Positions 1 through 8,352 of a stretch of 25,527 bases of DNA are shown here, piece by piece (positions within the stretch are counted from its first letter, which is position 1; every line of letters starts with the position of its first letter). The translations under genes were made by a program, and so were the position numbers. Origin of the DNA: CAZUHK01 sp964620345 (GTDB lineage: Bacteria; Planctomycetota; Phycisphaerae; Phycisphaerales; Zrk34). The stretch covers positions 1-25,527 of the forward strand of contig CAZUHK010000018.1 in NCBI GenBank assembly GCA_964620345.1, written 5' to 3'. A model generated the notes under the pieces. That model ran no database searches. It had not been told where the DNA came from and saw only the letters and a program-made list of their open reading frames with translations.

Positions 1-726
<726 letters not shown>

Positions 727-771
727 GGGATAGCTTTCTTGGTCGTTGCGGGGGTTCGTGTACCTGATCGC

Positions 772-777
772 ATCATA
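772..777 (-). promoter_or_regulatory. Possible -10 element for aconitase
   Basis: TATGAT read on the minus strand matches five of six bases of the sigma70 -10 consensus. It would start an mRNA with a leader of about 40 nt. I see no good -35 at 16-18 nt spacing, so this is tentative. Confidence 0.3.
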
Positions 778-825
778 GCGTAGGGTGGGGCGTTTTGCGG
801 GCGTGTGATGGCCCGGGGCGTCGCG

Positions 826-854
826 TTGCCGGACGTTCGCGATGGGCGTATCGT
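826..854 (+). promoter_or_regulatory. Candidate promoter: TTGCCG, 17 nt, TATCGT
   Basis: TTGCCG at 826-831 and TATCGT at 849-854 are separated by exactly 17 nt. The -10 is preceded by GGGCG, as it is upstream of the CBS-domain gene and of phoH. A transcript starting about 7 nt after the -10 would begin at or next to the ATG at 861. Confidence 0.35.
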
Positions 855-860
855 GTTCGC

Positions 861-962
861 ATGACCTGCCGGCCGGCCGAGCCGAACGCGGCCGCCGCCG
901 ATGCGGCGACCCCGCTGGCCCTGGCGGCCTACGCCATGATCGAACGCCAACACCGCGCCTGA
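861..962 (+). CDS. Possible 33-residue leaderless small ORF, no known family
   Basis: An ATG-to-TGA ORF of 33 codons whose product begins MTCRPAEPNAAAADAATPLA and ends AYAMIERQHRA. About 30 of 33 third codon positions are G or C, close to the bias of real genes here and above the surrounding intergenic DNA. There is no Shine-Dalgarno. Instead a promoter-like pair (TTGCCG/TATCGT) ends 6 nt before the ATG, as expected for a leaderless message. The alanine-rich middle is neither a clear membrane segment nor a signal peptide. I do not recognise it. It could be a small regulatory protein, the remnant of a gene, or chance in GC-rich DNA. It lies between aconitase and the receiver-like gene, just before a repeat array. 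Confidence 0.33.
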   Translation: MTCRPAEPNAAAADAATPLALAAYAMIERQHRA

Positions 963-1046
963 ACTTCGCACTTCCGCGTTCCCACTTCGGAGTTCCGAGT
1001 TCCGCATTCCCACTTCCGCGTTCCACTTCCGCGATCCGCGATCCGC
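963..1046 (+). repeat. Tandem word array, family A (copy 1)
   Basis: Degenerate tandem copies of words such as CACTTCCGCGTTCC and GAGTTCCGAGTTCC, ending in two CGCGATC-type words. A 16-nt stretch (CTTCGCACTTCCGCGT) and a 15-nt stretch (CGCGTTCCACTTCCG) recur exactly in the array at 5326-5384. Stop-free reading through such arrays produces serine/arginine/glutamate-rich false ORFs on the opposite strand. Function unknown. Confidence 0.75.
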
Positions 1047-1238
1047 CCCTCCCTTCCGCCTGCCACCCTGACAGCCCCTTGGCCCGGCTTGGCCCCTCGT
1101 GGCAGCATCCGGCCGGCAATCACCCGATCGCCGAATCGCCAATTCCAATAATCACAACGACTTACGCACTGCGTCGATCCGGCCGCGCGCGGCGCGCCCG
1201 TTGCCACCTGCCTCAAGCGACCCACACGGAGTCCTGCT
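1047..1238. other. Intergenic stretch without recognisable gene
   Basis: GC-rich DNA between array A1 and the receiver-like gene. It includes short AATCGCC/AATTCC words near 1130-1150 that resemble decayed repeat words, and a TTGCCA at 1201 with no matching -10. I see no supported gene or RNA. Confidence 0.5.
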
Positions 1239-1772
1239 ATGGTTGCGGCCTCGTACCGCGACAACCCGTTTCCAGAAGCCGATGGCGACGGCCAGGCCCA
1301 ACCCGCCACTCGGGTTCTGCGTGACGCCCACGGTCGCCGGCTCAACGTCCTGCTGACCGACCGCGGCCAGCGTTGGAGCGCCCAGCTTCCCCGACTGCTC
1401 GAACCCCAGGGCGTGCACAGCTACACCGTCGCCACGTCCGACCAGGCCCTCGATCTCATCGAAGCCACGCCGATCCACGTCGCGGTGGTCGACATGTTCA
1501 TCGACACCGAACCCGACGCCGCCCCCACCCCCCGCCGCCTGCCCGGCGGCCTCAAGCTCCTGCAGGTCATCCAACGCTCCACCCGCCGCCCCCCCGCGGT
1601 GATGATCGTCCGCTCCCGACACTTCGACCCCCGCGTCGACAACTTCGTCCTCAACGAGGCCCTGAAGCTCAACGCCTTCAGCGTTCTCGATCAACCCGTC
1701 GAACTCGAACAGATGCTCAGCGTCCTGCGTCGGGCGCTCGAACGCTACTTCCAAGGCAAATGGCCTGGATAA
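1239..1772 (+). CDS. Receiver-like (REC) single-domain protein, degenerate
   Basis: A 177-residue protein whose residues about 35-172 look like a CheY-type receiver fold: strand 1 LNVLLTDRG with Asp41, strand 3 VAVVDMFID with the candidate phospho-acceptor Asp85, PPAVMIVRS as strand 4, and FSVLDQPVEL as strand 5. Two features depart from the consensus: only one acidic residue in the first loop, and Gln152 where receivers have the invariant Lys. The loop after Asp85 holds a proline-rich insert (92-102). There is no output domain, so it would act through protein contacts. GGAG about 9 nt before the ATG supports the start. It lies 98 nt upstream of groES on the same strand, but a repeat array separates them. 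Fold assignment is fairly sure; phosphorylation is doubtful. Confidence 0.75.
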   Translation: MVAASYRDNPFPEADGDGQAQPATRVLRDAHGRRLNVLLTDRGQRWSAQLPRLLEPQGVHSYTVATSDQALDLIEATPIHVAVVDMFIDTEPDAAPTPRRLPGGLKLLQVIQRSTRRPPAVMIVRSRHFDPRVDNFVLNEALKLNAFSVLDQPVELEQMLSVLRRALERYFQGKWPG

Positions 1773-1773
1773 A

Positions 1774-1850
1774 AGTCCAAGCAGAAAATCAGGAAAACAG
1801 AAAAACTGGAAACGTTACAAGTCCGCTTTCACGCTTTTCTGCTTTCGAAC
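1774..1850 (+). repeat. Word array, family B (copy 1), in the groES leader
   Basis: Purine words of the AGCAGAAAA/CAGGAAAACAG type are followed by pyrimidine words of the CTTTCACGCTTTTCTGCTTTC type. AGCAGAAAA at 1780-1788 is the exact reverse complement of TTTTCTGCT at 1835-1843, so the region can fold into a long imperfect hairpin. The same words occur at 10141-10268. No CIRCE heat-shock operator is visible here. Confidence 0.7.
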
Positions 1851-1870
1851 AACCTAAGGAGACTCGCGCA

Positions 1871-2161
1871 ATGAACGTCAAACCACTCGGTGACCGCATC
1901 CTCGTCAAGCGTGTCGAGGCCCTGGCCAAAACCGCCTCGGGAATCTACCTGCCCGAAAGTGCCCAGGAAAAGCCCCAGCAGGCCAAGGTCGTCGCCGTCG
2001 GCGATGGCAAGGTCAACGAAAACACCGGCAAACGCGAAACGCTGCCGATCAAAAAGAACGACACCGTCCTGCTGGGCAAATGGGGCGGCACCGAAATCAC
2101 CATCGACGGCAAGGAATACATCATCGTCAACCTCGACGACATCATGGGCATCGTGGAGTAG
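1871..2161 (+). CDS. groES: Co-chaperonin GroES (Cpn10)
   Basis: A 96-residue protein of normal Cpn10 length that caps the GroEL ring during ATP-driven folding in the cytoplasm. Visible family features are the N-terminal block MNVKPLGDRILVKRVE, the mobile-loop segment KTASGIYLPESAQEKPQQ with the hydrophobic IYL tripeptide that contacts GroEL, VVAVGDGK, and the C-terminal block EYIIVNLDDIMGIVE. The ATG has a strong Shine-Dalgarno (AAGGAG, 9 nt upstream). groEL follows after 127 nt, much of it a repeat array, so the pair is probably one transcript. No CIRCE inverted repeat is visible upstream, so classical HrcA control is not supported by this sequence. Confidence 0.97.
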   Translation: MNVKPLGDRILVKRVEALAKTASGIYLPESAQEKPQQAKVVAVGDGKVNENTGKRETLPIKKNDTVLLGKWGGTEITIDGKEYIIVNLDDIMGIVE

Positions 2162-2162
2162 G

Positions 2163-2279
2163 TGAACCGGTAAAACAGTAAATCGGTAAATCGGTCGATC
2201 GGAAAGATCCGGATCAATCCCCTCGGATTCACCGATCAACCAATCAACGGATCAACCACGAATCAACGAATCAACGGAG
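2163..2279 (+). repeat. Word array, family C (copy 1), between groES and groEL
   Basis: Direct words of the GGTAAATCGG/GGTCGATCGG type (about 2167-2202) are followed by opposite-orientation words of the CCGATCAACC/AATCAACGG type (about 2236-2277). The halves are partly complementary, so the intercistronic RNA could fold on itself. The array ends just before the groEL ribosome-binding region. Confidence 0.7.
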
Positions 2280-2288
2280 CTTTCTAAA

Positions 2289-3920
<1,632 letters not shown>

Positions 3921-3969
3921 GGCGGTTGATCGGTTGATCGGTGGATCGGTGGATCGGTGAATCAGTCGA
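3921..3969 (+). repeat. Word array, family C (copy 2), after groEL
   Basis: Tandem copies of GGTTGATC and GGTGGATC words begin at the groEL stop codon. They are the reverse complement of the GATCAACC words in the groES-groEL gap, so the two arrays form an inverted pair around groEL. Confidence 0.7.
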
Positions 3970-4019
3970 GCGAGCCCGGCCGTCCCCGGCCCGGGCCTGC
4001 CCCGACCGCGACCCAACCC

Positions 4020-4038
4020 CCGGCGACACAGTCGCCGG
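4020..4038 (+). terminator. GC-rich hairpin downstream of groEL
   Basis: CCGGCGAC and GTCGCCGG form a perfect 8-bp stem with an ACA loop. No T-run follows, so termination here would be weak; it may instead be an mRNA 3'-end stabiliser. Confidence 0.35.
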
Positions 4039-4096
4039 CTCGCGGGAAACACCCCATGCACCACCCTTCCGAGAATCCAGTTCGATAAAACACCCC

Positions 4097-4130
4097 CCGG
4101 CGGGCCGACACCAGTCGGCCCACCGGTTTT
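4097..4130 (+). terminator. Intrinsic terminator or attenuator before the protease gene
   Basis: GGGCCGAC (4102-4109) and GTCGGCCC (4114-4121) form a perfect stem with an ACCA loop. Outer CCGG pairs at 4097-4100 and 4123-4126 extend it across one mismatch, and TTTT follows at 4127-4130. This is the best intrinsic-terminator shape in the window. It could end groESL transcription or, since it lies 23 nt before the protease start, act as a leader attenuator. Confidence 0.6.
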
Positions 4131-4153
4131 GCTTGCGATCGGAGAGACCCTTG

Positions 4154-4984
4154 TTGACCCAAGACCAAGCCCGCCGAGTTATGGCACCGTATTTCATTGC
4201 CATCCATATTCGGTCTACCGTTGAGATCGATGGCTTTATGTGCAGTAACGATGGCACGTATCGCACGTTTGCTTCCGCGTGCGTATTTGATTCAGGCGGC
4301 AAATGGGTGATCGCCACGGCCGGCCATGTTGTTAATCTCATCAAGAGTCTAAAGCGTGATGACTGCCTCGTGAGTCTGAAGATCATCGATTTCCTGGGCA
4401 GAGATGACGTTACTCCCGAAGCGATACCATTGCAGGTGAGCGAGGAATTCGTGCTCGGGTTTGACGACGCGGGCATTGATTTCGGCTTCATCGATATCCC
4501 CGACAACACTGTAGATCTTCTCCGTGCGAACGGAACCACCCCAATTACAGAGAACCACTGGCGTCATCGGTTCGACGACGATGATTATGACATGTGCTAC
4601 TTAGCCGGTGTGCCGGCCGCCGCGCATTCGATCACATCAGATGACCCGACTGATACTCAATATAACGCCTGCTTGGCTCTTGCACGTTTGGAACACAAGT
4701 TCGAAGTTCCCGAAGCAATCGCCAACGATGCCCCTATTTGGTACGGACGAATGAAAATATCGCATCTGCCTTTTACCGATTACCTGCCAAAGGGGATGAG
4801 TGGAGGCATCGTCATGGGCATTCGCCAATGCGACGATGCTTTGCGATGTCAGGCCGTGGGGATGCAGTATGCTGTCAAGCGCGATGGTGATTACCTCTAC
4901 TTTTATGTCACCCCATTCTACACCATTGGCCGCCTGTTGGATCATTGCGGAACGCAGCGCAACGAACATGGAGAGCCGGAGTGA
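4154..4984 (+). CDS. Trypsin-fold serine protease-like protein, low GC
   Basis: A 276-residue protein with a chymotrypsin-type catalytic triad in the right order: His58 in WVIATAGHVV, Asp109 in DDAGIDFGFIDI and Ser216 in LPKGMSGGIVMG. There is no signal peptide, membrane segment or PDZ domain, so it is probably cytoplasmic and not a DegP-type enzyme. The start is a TTG with GGAG 9 nt upstream; an ATG at 4181 is possible, and upstream in-frame codons run back through repeat DNA. Two hand-counted 60-nt lines give 47% and 50% G+C, and codon use includes many A/T-ending codons, unlike every neighbour. This points to horizontal acquisition. Hairpins bracket it on both sides. Related stand-alone proteases accompany some defence or signalling loci, but no partner is visible here. 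The target is unknown. Confidence 0.8.
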   Translation: MTQDQARRVMAPYFIAIHIRSTVEIDGFMCSNDGTYRTFASACVFDSGGKWVIATAGHVVNLIKSLKRDDCLVSLKIIDFLGRDDVTPEAIPLQVSEEFVLGFDDAGIDFGFIDIPDNTVDLLRANGTTPITENHWRHRFDDDDYDMCYLAGVPAAAHSITSDDPTDTQYNACLALARLEHKFEVPEAIANDAPIWYGRMKISHLPFTDYLPKGMSGGIVMGIRQCDDALRCQAVGMQYAVKRDGDYLYFYVTPFYTIGRLLDHCGTQRNEHGEPE

Positions 4985-5014
4985 CATGTGGTGATTGGGC
5001 ATATGGCCGCGTGC

Positions 5015-5043
5015 CACACAGCATCCCGATAGGGTGCTGTGTG
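5015..5043 (+). terminator. Hairpin after the protease gene
   Basis: CACACAGCA(T)CCC pairs with GGGTGCTGTGTG around a GATA loop with one bulged T. TCTTG follows on the plus strand, a weak T-rich tail. Its place 30 nt after the protease stop fits a terminator. Confidence 0.5.
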
Positions 5044-5325
5044 TCTTGACGGGGTGACAGGTTCGCACACACCGCGCTTCGCGATGGCGTCCGGATGTGG
5101 TGGCCTTTCGCGGGCGGCCGGGCAGCGGAAGAGAGGGGAGCGTGCCGCGGGGCATGAGCGATCCTGTTCGGTTCCTGGACGTGGGGCGGATGCAAGGTCG
5201 GCGCGGGCACACGCACCGGCGTTGGCCGCGGGCTTTGGCGGTTCTTGGCATCTGGATGCCGGGCGACGATCGGGGTGGCGATGCTGTAGTCGGTTCGCCG
5301 CGCACCAAAGCCGCGGCGATAACCG
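5044..5325. other. Intergenic stretch without recognisable gene
   Basis: Between the protease hairpin and array A2 lies GC-rich DNA with overlapping ORFs in several frames, none with family resemblance. The strand and frame giving the longest ORF simply run into the antisense of the diguanylate cyclase. Nothing supported is seen. Confidence 0.5.
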
Positions 5326-5384
5326 CTTCGCACTTCCGCGTCCCGCGTTCCACTTCCGACTTCCGACTTCCGACTTCCCACTTC
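5326..5384 (+). repeat. Tandem word array, family A (copy 2)
   Basis: Words CACTTCCGCGT and CGCGTTCCACTTCCG are followed by three exact tandem CGACTTC-type words, ending 3 nt before the diguanylate cyclase stop codon. It shares exact 15- and 16-nt segments with array A1 at 963-1046, more than 4 kb away. Confidence 0.75.
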
Positions 5385-5387
5385 AGC

Positions 5388-6377
5388 TCATCCGCCCATC
5401 GCCATGCCTTTGCCGGCCTGCTTGGCGAGGTAGAGGTTTTCATCGGCGCGTTGCATCAGGTCGGCCCCGTCGGCCGCGCCGTCGCGCGACAGCGATGCGA
5501 CGCCGATGCTCAGGGCCACGTCCAGGTCCTCGGGCAGGTGGAGCATGACGTGCTCGGCGTAGAGGTGCTGGGCGGTGTGGATGAACTGCCGGGCGCGGTC
5601 GAGGTCGGCGCCGGGCATGAAGACCAGGAACTCATCGCCGCCGAGCCGGGCGGCGAAATCGTCGCTGCGGATCAGCGCGGCGATCAGCTTGCCGGTGAAC
5701 TTGATCAGCTCGTCGCCCGCGGCGTGGCCGAGCGTGTCGTTGACGCGCTTGAAGTGATCGACGTCCAGCGCGATGCAGAGCAGGTCGGTGTTTGTGTCGC
5801 GACAACTGTTGACCAGCTCGTCGAGGTTCTGATCGAGGAAGCGGCGGTTGGCGAGGTTGGTCATCTCGTCGCGCATGGCCATGTGTCGCAGTTGAGCGGT
5901 GGCCTTGCGGGTGGCGGTTTCGATGCGGTGGTCGAGCGTGCGGCGGAGCTGGCGGGCCTCGGTGTGGTCGCGGATGGCGCTGGTGGCGATCTGGTGCATG
6001 GCGCGGGCGAGCTGGCCGACCTCATCGCGCCGATGTCGCGGCAGGTGGCGGGGGGAGAGCGGGCGGTCGGGCCCGGCGATTCGGCTGAGCGCGATGACGA
6101 GTTCTTCGATCGGCGCCGCGACCCAGCGTCGGCCGGCCAGGGCGGCGGCCAGCGCGATCGCGCCGCCGCCGAGCAGCACGCCGGCCGGACCCCAGCCGAA
6201 GGCGCCCGCGGCGTAGCCCGCGGCCGCGCCCCACATCGCCGTGGCGGCGATCAGCCACGAGACCTTGCGCCGCAGCACCGCGTCGTCGAAGGCGCGGCGC
6301 GACCGGCTTGCCTCCGCCGGGGGCGCGGGCGAGCGCGAGCGCGAGCGCGAGTCGTCGCGCGGCGCGTCGACAGCCAT
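5388..6377 (-). CDS. Membrane diguanylate cyclase (HAMP-like region, GGDEF domain)
   Basis: A 329-residue enzyme predicted to make cyclic di-GMP from two GTP. A charged N-terminus (Ser-Arg repeats at about 10-16) is followed by two membrane helices at about 41-59 and 65-82, a HAMP-like linker, and a C-terminal GGDEF domain. The active-site RLGGDEF motif is intact at 246-250. The RxxD inhibitory site (Arg237, Asp240) sits five residues before it, so product feedback is likely. The helices are close together, leaving almost no periplasmic sensor. I chose the ATG at 6377: from there nearly every third base is G/C, whereas the 52 upstream codons to an ATG at 6533 are only about 69% G/C at that position and would leave no room for divergent promoters. 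Confidence 0.9.
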   Translation of the reverse strand: MAVDAPRDDSRSRSRSPAPPAEASRSRRAFDDAVLRRKVSWLIAATAMWGAAAGYAAGAFGWGPAGVLLGGGAIALAAALAGRRWVAAPIEELVIALSRIAGPDRPLSPRHLPRHRRDEVGQLARAMHQIATSAIRDHTEARQLRRTLDHRIETATRKATAQLRHMAMRDEMTNLANRRFLDQNLDELVNSCRDTNTDLLCIALDVDHFKRVNDTLGHAAGDELIKFTGKLIAALIRSDDFAARLGGDEFLVFMPGADLDRARQFIHTAQHLYAEHVMLHLPEDLDVALSIGVASLSRDGAADGADLMQRADENLYLAKQAGKGMAMGG

Positions 6378-6561
6378 CGGGGTTGTGCGGGCAACAGCCA
6401 CAATCTCCGTATCGGCCCGAAACGCCCGCCACTTGGGCCGCCCGTCGCGTCGTCGGGCGGTGGCGGGGCGTGCGGTTGTGTTATCATCGTACCGGATCGG
6501 GGCCGCGGTTTGCGGCAGAACTGAACGGATCATTTACCCCAATACACAAGGAACCATGCCG
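6378..6561. promoter_or_regulatory. Divergent control region between diguanylate cyclase and mscS
   Basis: A 184-nt gap that must hold promoters for both genes. TATCAT at 6482-6487 on the plus strand is a -10-like hexamer that would give mscS a leader of about 65 nt. GATAAC on the minus strand near 6487-6482 could serve the cyclase. No convincing -35 is seen for either. Confidence 0.3.
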
Positions 6562-7494
6562 ATGATGTGGTTGATCGCACAAGCATCCGTCGACGCGCCC
6601 GCGGCCGATGGCGGTCAGGGCGCCGAGGTGGTCGAGCATGCCAAGGGCCTGTTCGGGCGGGCCATGGAAGGCGACACCGCCGCGATGGGTGAGTTGTTCG
6701 CCGCCTACGCCCTGCCGCTGGTCTGGGCGCTGGTGATCATCATCGTCTCGCTGATTGTGGGCAAGGTGCTCAGCGGCATGCTGCGCCGAGCGCTGCGCAA
6801 AGGGAAGGTGGATGAAACGCTGGCGCGGTTTTTCGCGAAGGTGCTGTTCTACCTGGTGCTGCTGCTGGGCGTGGTGTTCGCGTTGAGCAAGTTCGGCATC
6901 GACGTGACGACCTTCGCCGCGGTGATCGCCGCGGCCGGCTTCGCCGTGGGCATGGCGCTGTCGGGCACGCTGTCCAACTTCGCCTCGGGCGTGATGCTGC
7001 TGCTGTTCCGCCCGTTCAAGGTCGGCGATGTGATCAACGTCGCCGGCACGTTCGGCAAGGTCGACGAGATCGAGCTGTTCACCACCACGATCGACACGGT
7101 CGACAACCGCCGCATCATCGTGCCCAACGGGCAGGTGTACGGCGCGACGATCGAGAACGTGAGCTTTCACACCGAACGCCGCGTCGATGTGAACGTCGGC
7201 TGCGAATACGCGGCGGACCTGGACCGGACGCGCGAAGTGCTCGGCAAGGCCGCCGAGTCGCTCAAGGCCAAGATGATCCAAGGCGAGGGCCGGGGCTGCC
7301 AGGTGTACCTGCTGGACCTGGGCGACTCGTCGGTGAACTGGGTCGTGCGGTTCTGGACCCACGCGGCTGATTACTGGGACGTGAAGGAGCGACTCACCCA
7401 CGCGGTGAAGGTACACCTGGACGAGGCGGGCATCGGCATCCCGTTCCCGCAGATGGACGTGCATGTGGACGGCAACCCGGGTGCGACGGGGTAG
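6562..7494 (+). CDS. mscS: Small-conductance mechanosensitive channel, MscS family
   Basis: A 310-residue inner-membrane channel that opens on membrane tension to release solutes after osmotic downshock. Counting from the alternative ATG at 6556, membrane segments are at about 51-70, 95-112 and 119-151. The third is the pore helix AAAGFAVGMALSGTLSNFASGVMLLLF with the Gly/Ala pattern typical of MscS TM3, followed by the beta-domain block FRPFKVGDVI and VPNGQVYGATIENVS, and the C-terminal IGIPFPQMDVHV. Length and three-helix plan match the small MscS type. AAGGA lies 9 nt before 6562 but only 3 nt before 6556, so the inner ATG is preferred. It is divergent from a c-di-GMP synthase, with no sequence evidence of a direct link. 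Confidence 0.95.
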   Translation: MMWLIAQASVDAPAADGGQGAEVVEHAKGLFGRAMEGDTAAMGELFAAYALPLVWALVIIIVSLIVGKVLSGMLRRALRKGKVDETLARFFAKVLFYLVLLLGVVFALSKFGIDVTTFAAVIAAAGFAVGMALSGTLSNFASGVMLLLFRPFKVGDVINVAGTFGKVDEIELFTTTIDTVDNRRIIVPNGQVYGATIENVSFHTERRVDVNVGCEYAADLDRTREVLGKAAESLKAKMIQGEGRGCQVYLLDLGDSSVNWVVRFWTHAADYWDVKERLTHAVKVHLDEAGIGIPFPQMDVHVDGNPGATG

Positions 7495-7661
7495 GCGCAG
7501 ACGTTGCCGCCCCGCTCTCCGCACGGTCGCCGGATTGACGCCCGTCGCGCTTGCTGGCGGTGGACTTCGCGGTCGCATGCCCGCTCGTCCGGCGATGCAC
7601 CGGTTGGCCAGAGGATTTGCGCCCGCGGGGATCGAACGTGCGTGGCACACCGAAGCGGAAG

Positions 7662-7687
7662 AAAGCCCGTCCACAGCGAGGGGCTTT
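7662..7687 (-). terminator. Hairpin terminator at the end of the CBS-domain gene
   Basis: AAAGCCC (7662-7668) and GGGCTTT (7681-7687) pair around a 12-nt loop. Read on the minus strand, the stem begins at the stop codon and ends in TTTCTTCC, a T-rich tail. It may also stop plus-strand transcription from mscS. Confidence 0.55.
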
Positions 7688-8126
7688 AGCCGCGGCCGCT
7701 GATGTATTCGCGCAGGTGTTGGAGCTGAATCTCGTGGCTGTTGGCGAAGTGGGCGTTGACATCGCCGATCGAGATCACACCCATCAGCTTGCCCTCGGCG
7801 TCGACCACCGGCAGGTGACGGATGCGCCGCTGCATCATCAGCGCCCGGACGTCTTCGACCTCCATCTGCGGCGCACAGCACGCGACCTCGCTGGTCATCG
7901 CGTCGCCCACGGCGGTGGTTGCGGGGTCGCGTTGCTTGCCGACGACTCTGCGCAGCACATCGCGCTCGGTGAAGATGCCCTGAACGCGCTGCTGGTCATC
8001 GGTGACCACCACCGCGCCCACGCCGTGGGCGTTCATGCGGTGCGTGGCGTCGAGCACGCTGATGTCGCGGCGGACGGTGTGTACTTCGCCGCCCTTTTGG
8101 CCGAGGATGTCTGCGACACGTGCCAT
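7686..8126 (-). CDS. Two-CBS-domain protein
   Basis: A 146-residue cytoplasmic protein made almost only of a CBS-domain pair. CBS1 (about 12-65) contains VLDATHRMNAHGVGAVVVTD and GIFTERDVLRRVV; CBS2 (about 75-130) contains ALMMQRRIRHLPVVDAEGKLMGVISIGDV. Such pairs bind adenine nucleotides or similar ligands and act as energy or redox sensors, but the ligand cannot be read from sequence. The ATG at 8126 has an excellent Shine-Dalgarno (AGGGAGG, 7 nt upstream). Longer in-frame reading upstream lacks support. A TTGCCC/TATAGT promoter lies about 90 nt upstream. It is divergent from the NSS transporter and shares its control region. Domain call very sure; role unknown. Confidence 0.92.
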   Translation of the reverse strand: MARVADILGQKGGEVHTVRRDISVLDATHRMNAHGVGAVVVTDDQQRVQGIFTERDVLRRVVGKQRDPATTAVGDAMTSEVACCAPQMEVEDVRALMMQRRIRHLPVVDAEGKLMGVISIGDVNAHFANSHEIQLQHLREYISGRG

Positions 8127-8222
8127 GCGAAAACCTCCCTTGTGTGTGCGGCGATCCGTGAGTTGACGTGAGGCGGATCGCATGAAGTGGCCGGCCTGGG
8201 CTCCCATCGACCGGACCGATGG

Positions 8223-8252
8223 ACTATACGCCCAATCGCCGGGTCCGGGCAA
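8223..8252 (-). promoter_or_regulatory. Promoter of the CBS-domain gene: TTGCCC, 18 nt, TATAGT
   Basis: On the minus strand TTGCCC (8252-8247) and TATAGT (8228-8223) are 18 nt apart. The -10 is embedded in GGGCGTATAGT. The leader would be about 90 nt. This is the clearest promoter on this strand. Confidence 0.6.
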
Positions 8253-8283
8253 GAAAAACACCGCGGCGGGTTCGTTTTGATGC

Positions 8284-8312
8284 TTGGTATTTCCGCCGGT
8301 TAGCGTTATGTT
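8284..8312 (+). promoter_or_regulatory. Promoter of the NSS transporter operon: TTGGTA, 17 nt, TATGTT
   Basis: TTGGTA (8284-8289) and TATGTT (8307-8312) have ideal 17-nt spacing and match four of six consensus bases each. The transcript would begin near 8319, about 34 nt before the ATG. Confidence 0.45.
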
Positions 8313-8352
8313 TACCGCGTCGGTTTGCTCAGGAACGCGGGAATCGAACCAC

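Noticed and set aside
963..1046. CRISPR array
   Set aside because: Words are short, degenerate and contiguous, without uniform spacers, and no cas genes are present.
1773..1870. CIRCE heat-shock operator before groES
   Set aside because: No TTAGCACTC-N9-GAGTGCTAA or close variant is present; only family B repeat words are found.
3941..4153. N-terminal extension of the protease from a GTG at 3941
   Set aside because: It would translate the tail of a repeat array and two hairpins, has no protein-like character, and a TTG with a good Shine-Dalgarno exists at 4154.
5097..6524. 475-codon plus-strand ORF
   Set aside because: It lies opposite the diguanylate cyclase, which has intact GGDEF and inhibitory motifs; this ORF has no recognisable domain.
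6378..6533. 52-codon N-terminal extension of the diguanylate cyclase
   Set aside because: Third-position G/C is only about 69%, near background, and it would leave only about 28 nt for two divergent promoters.
7625..7645. GTTCGATCC-like string on the minus strand resembling a tRNA T-loop
   Set aside because: The flanking bases do not form a T-stem and no acceptor, D or anticodon arms are found around it.
8330..8352. GGTTCGATTCCC on the minus strand resembling a tRNA 3' end
   Set aside because: The stem bases do not pair and the rest of a cloverleaf is absent; it is the leader of the NSS transporter.
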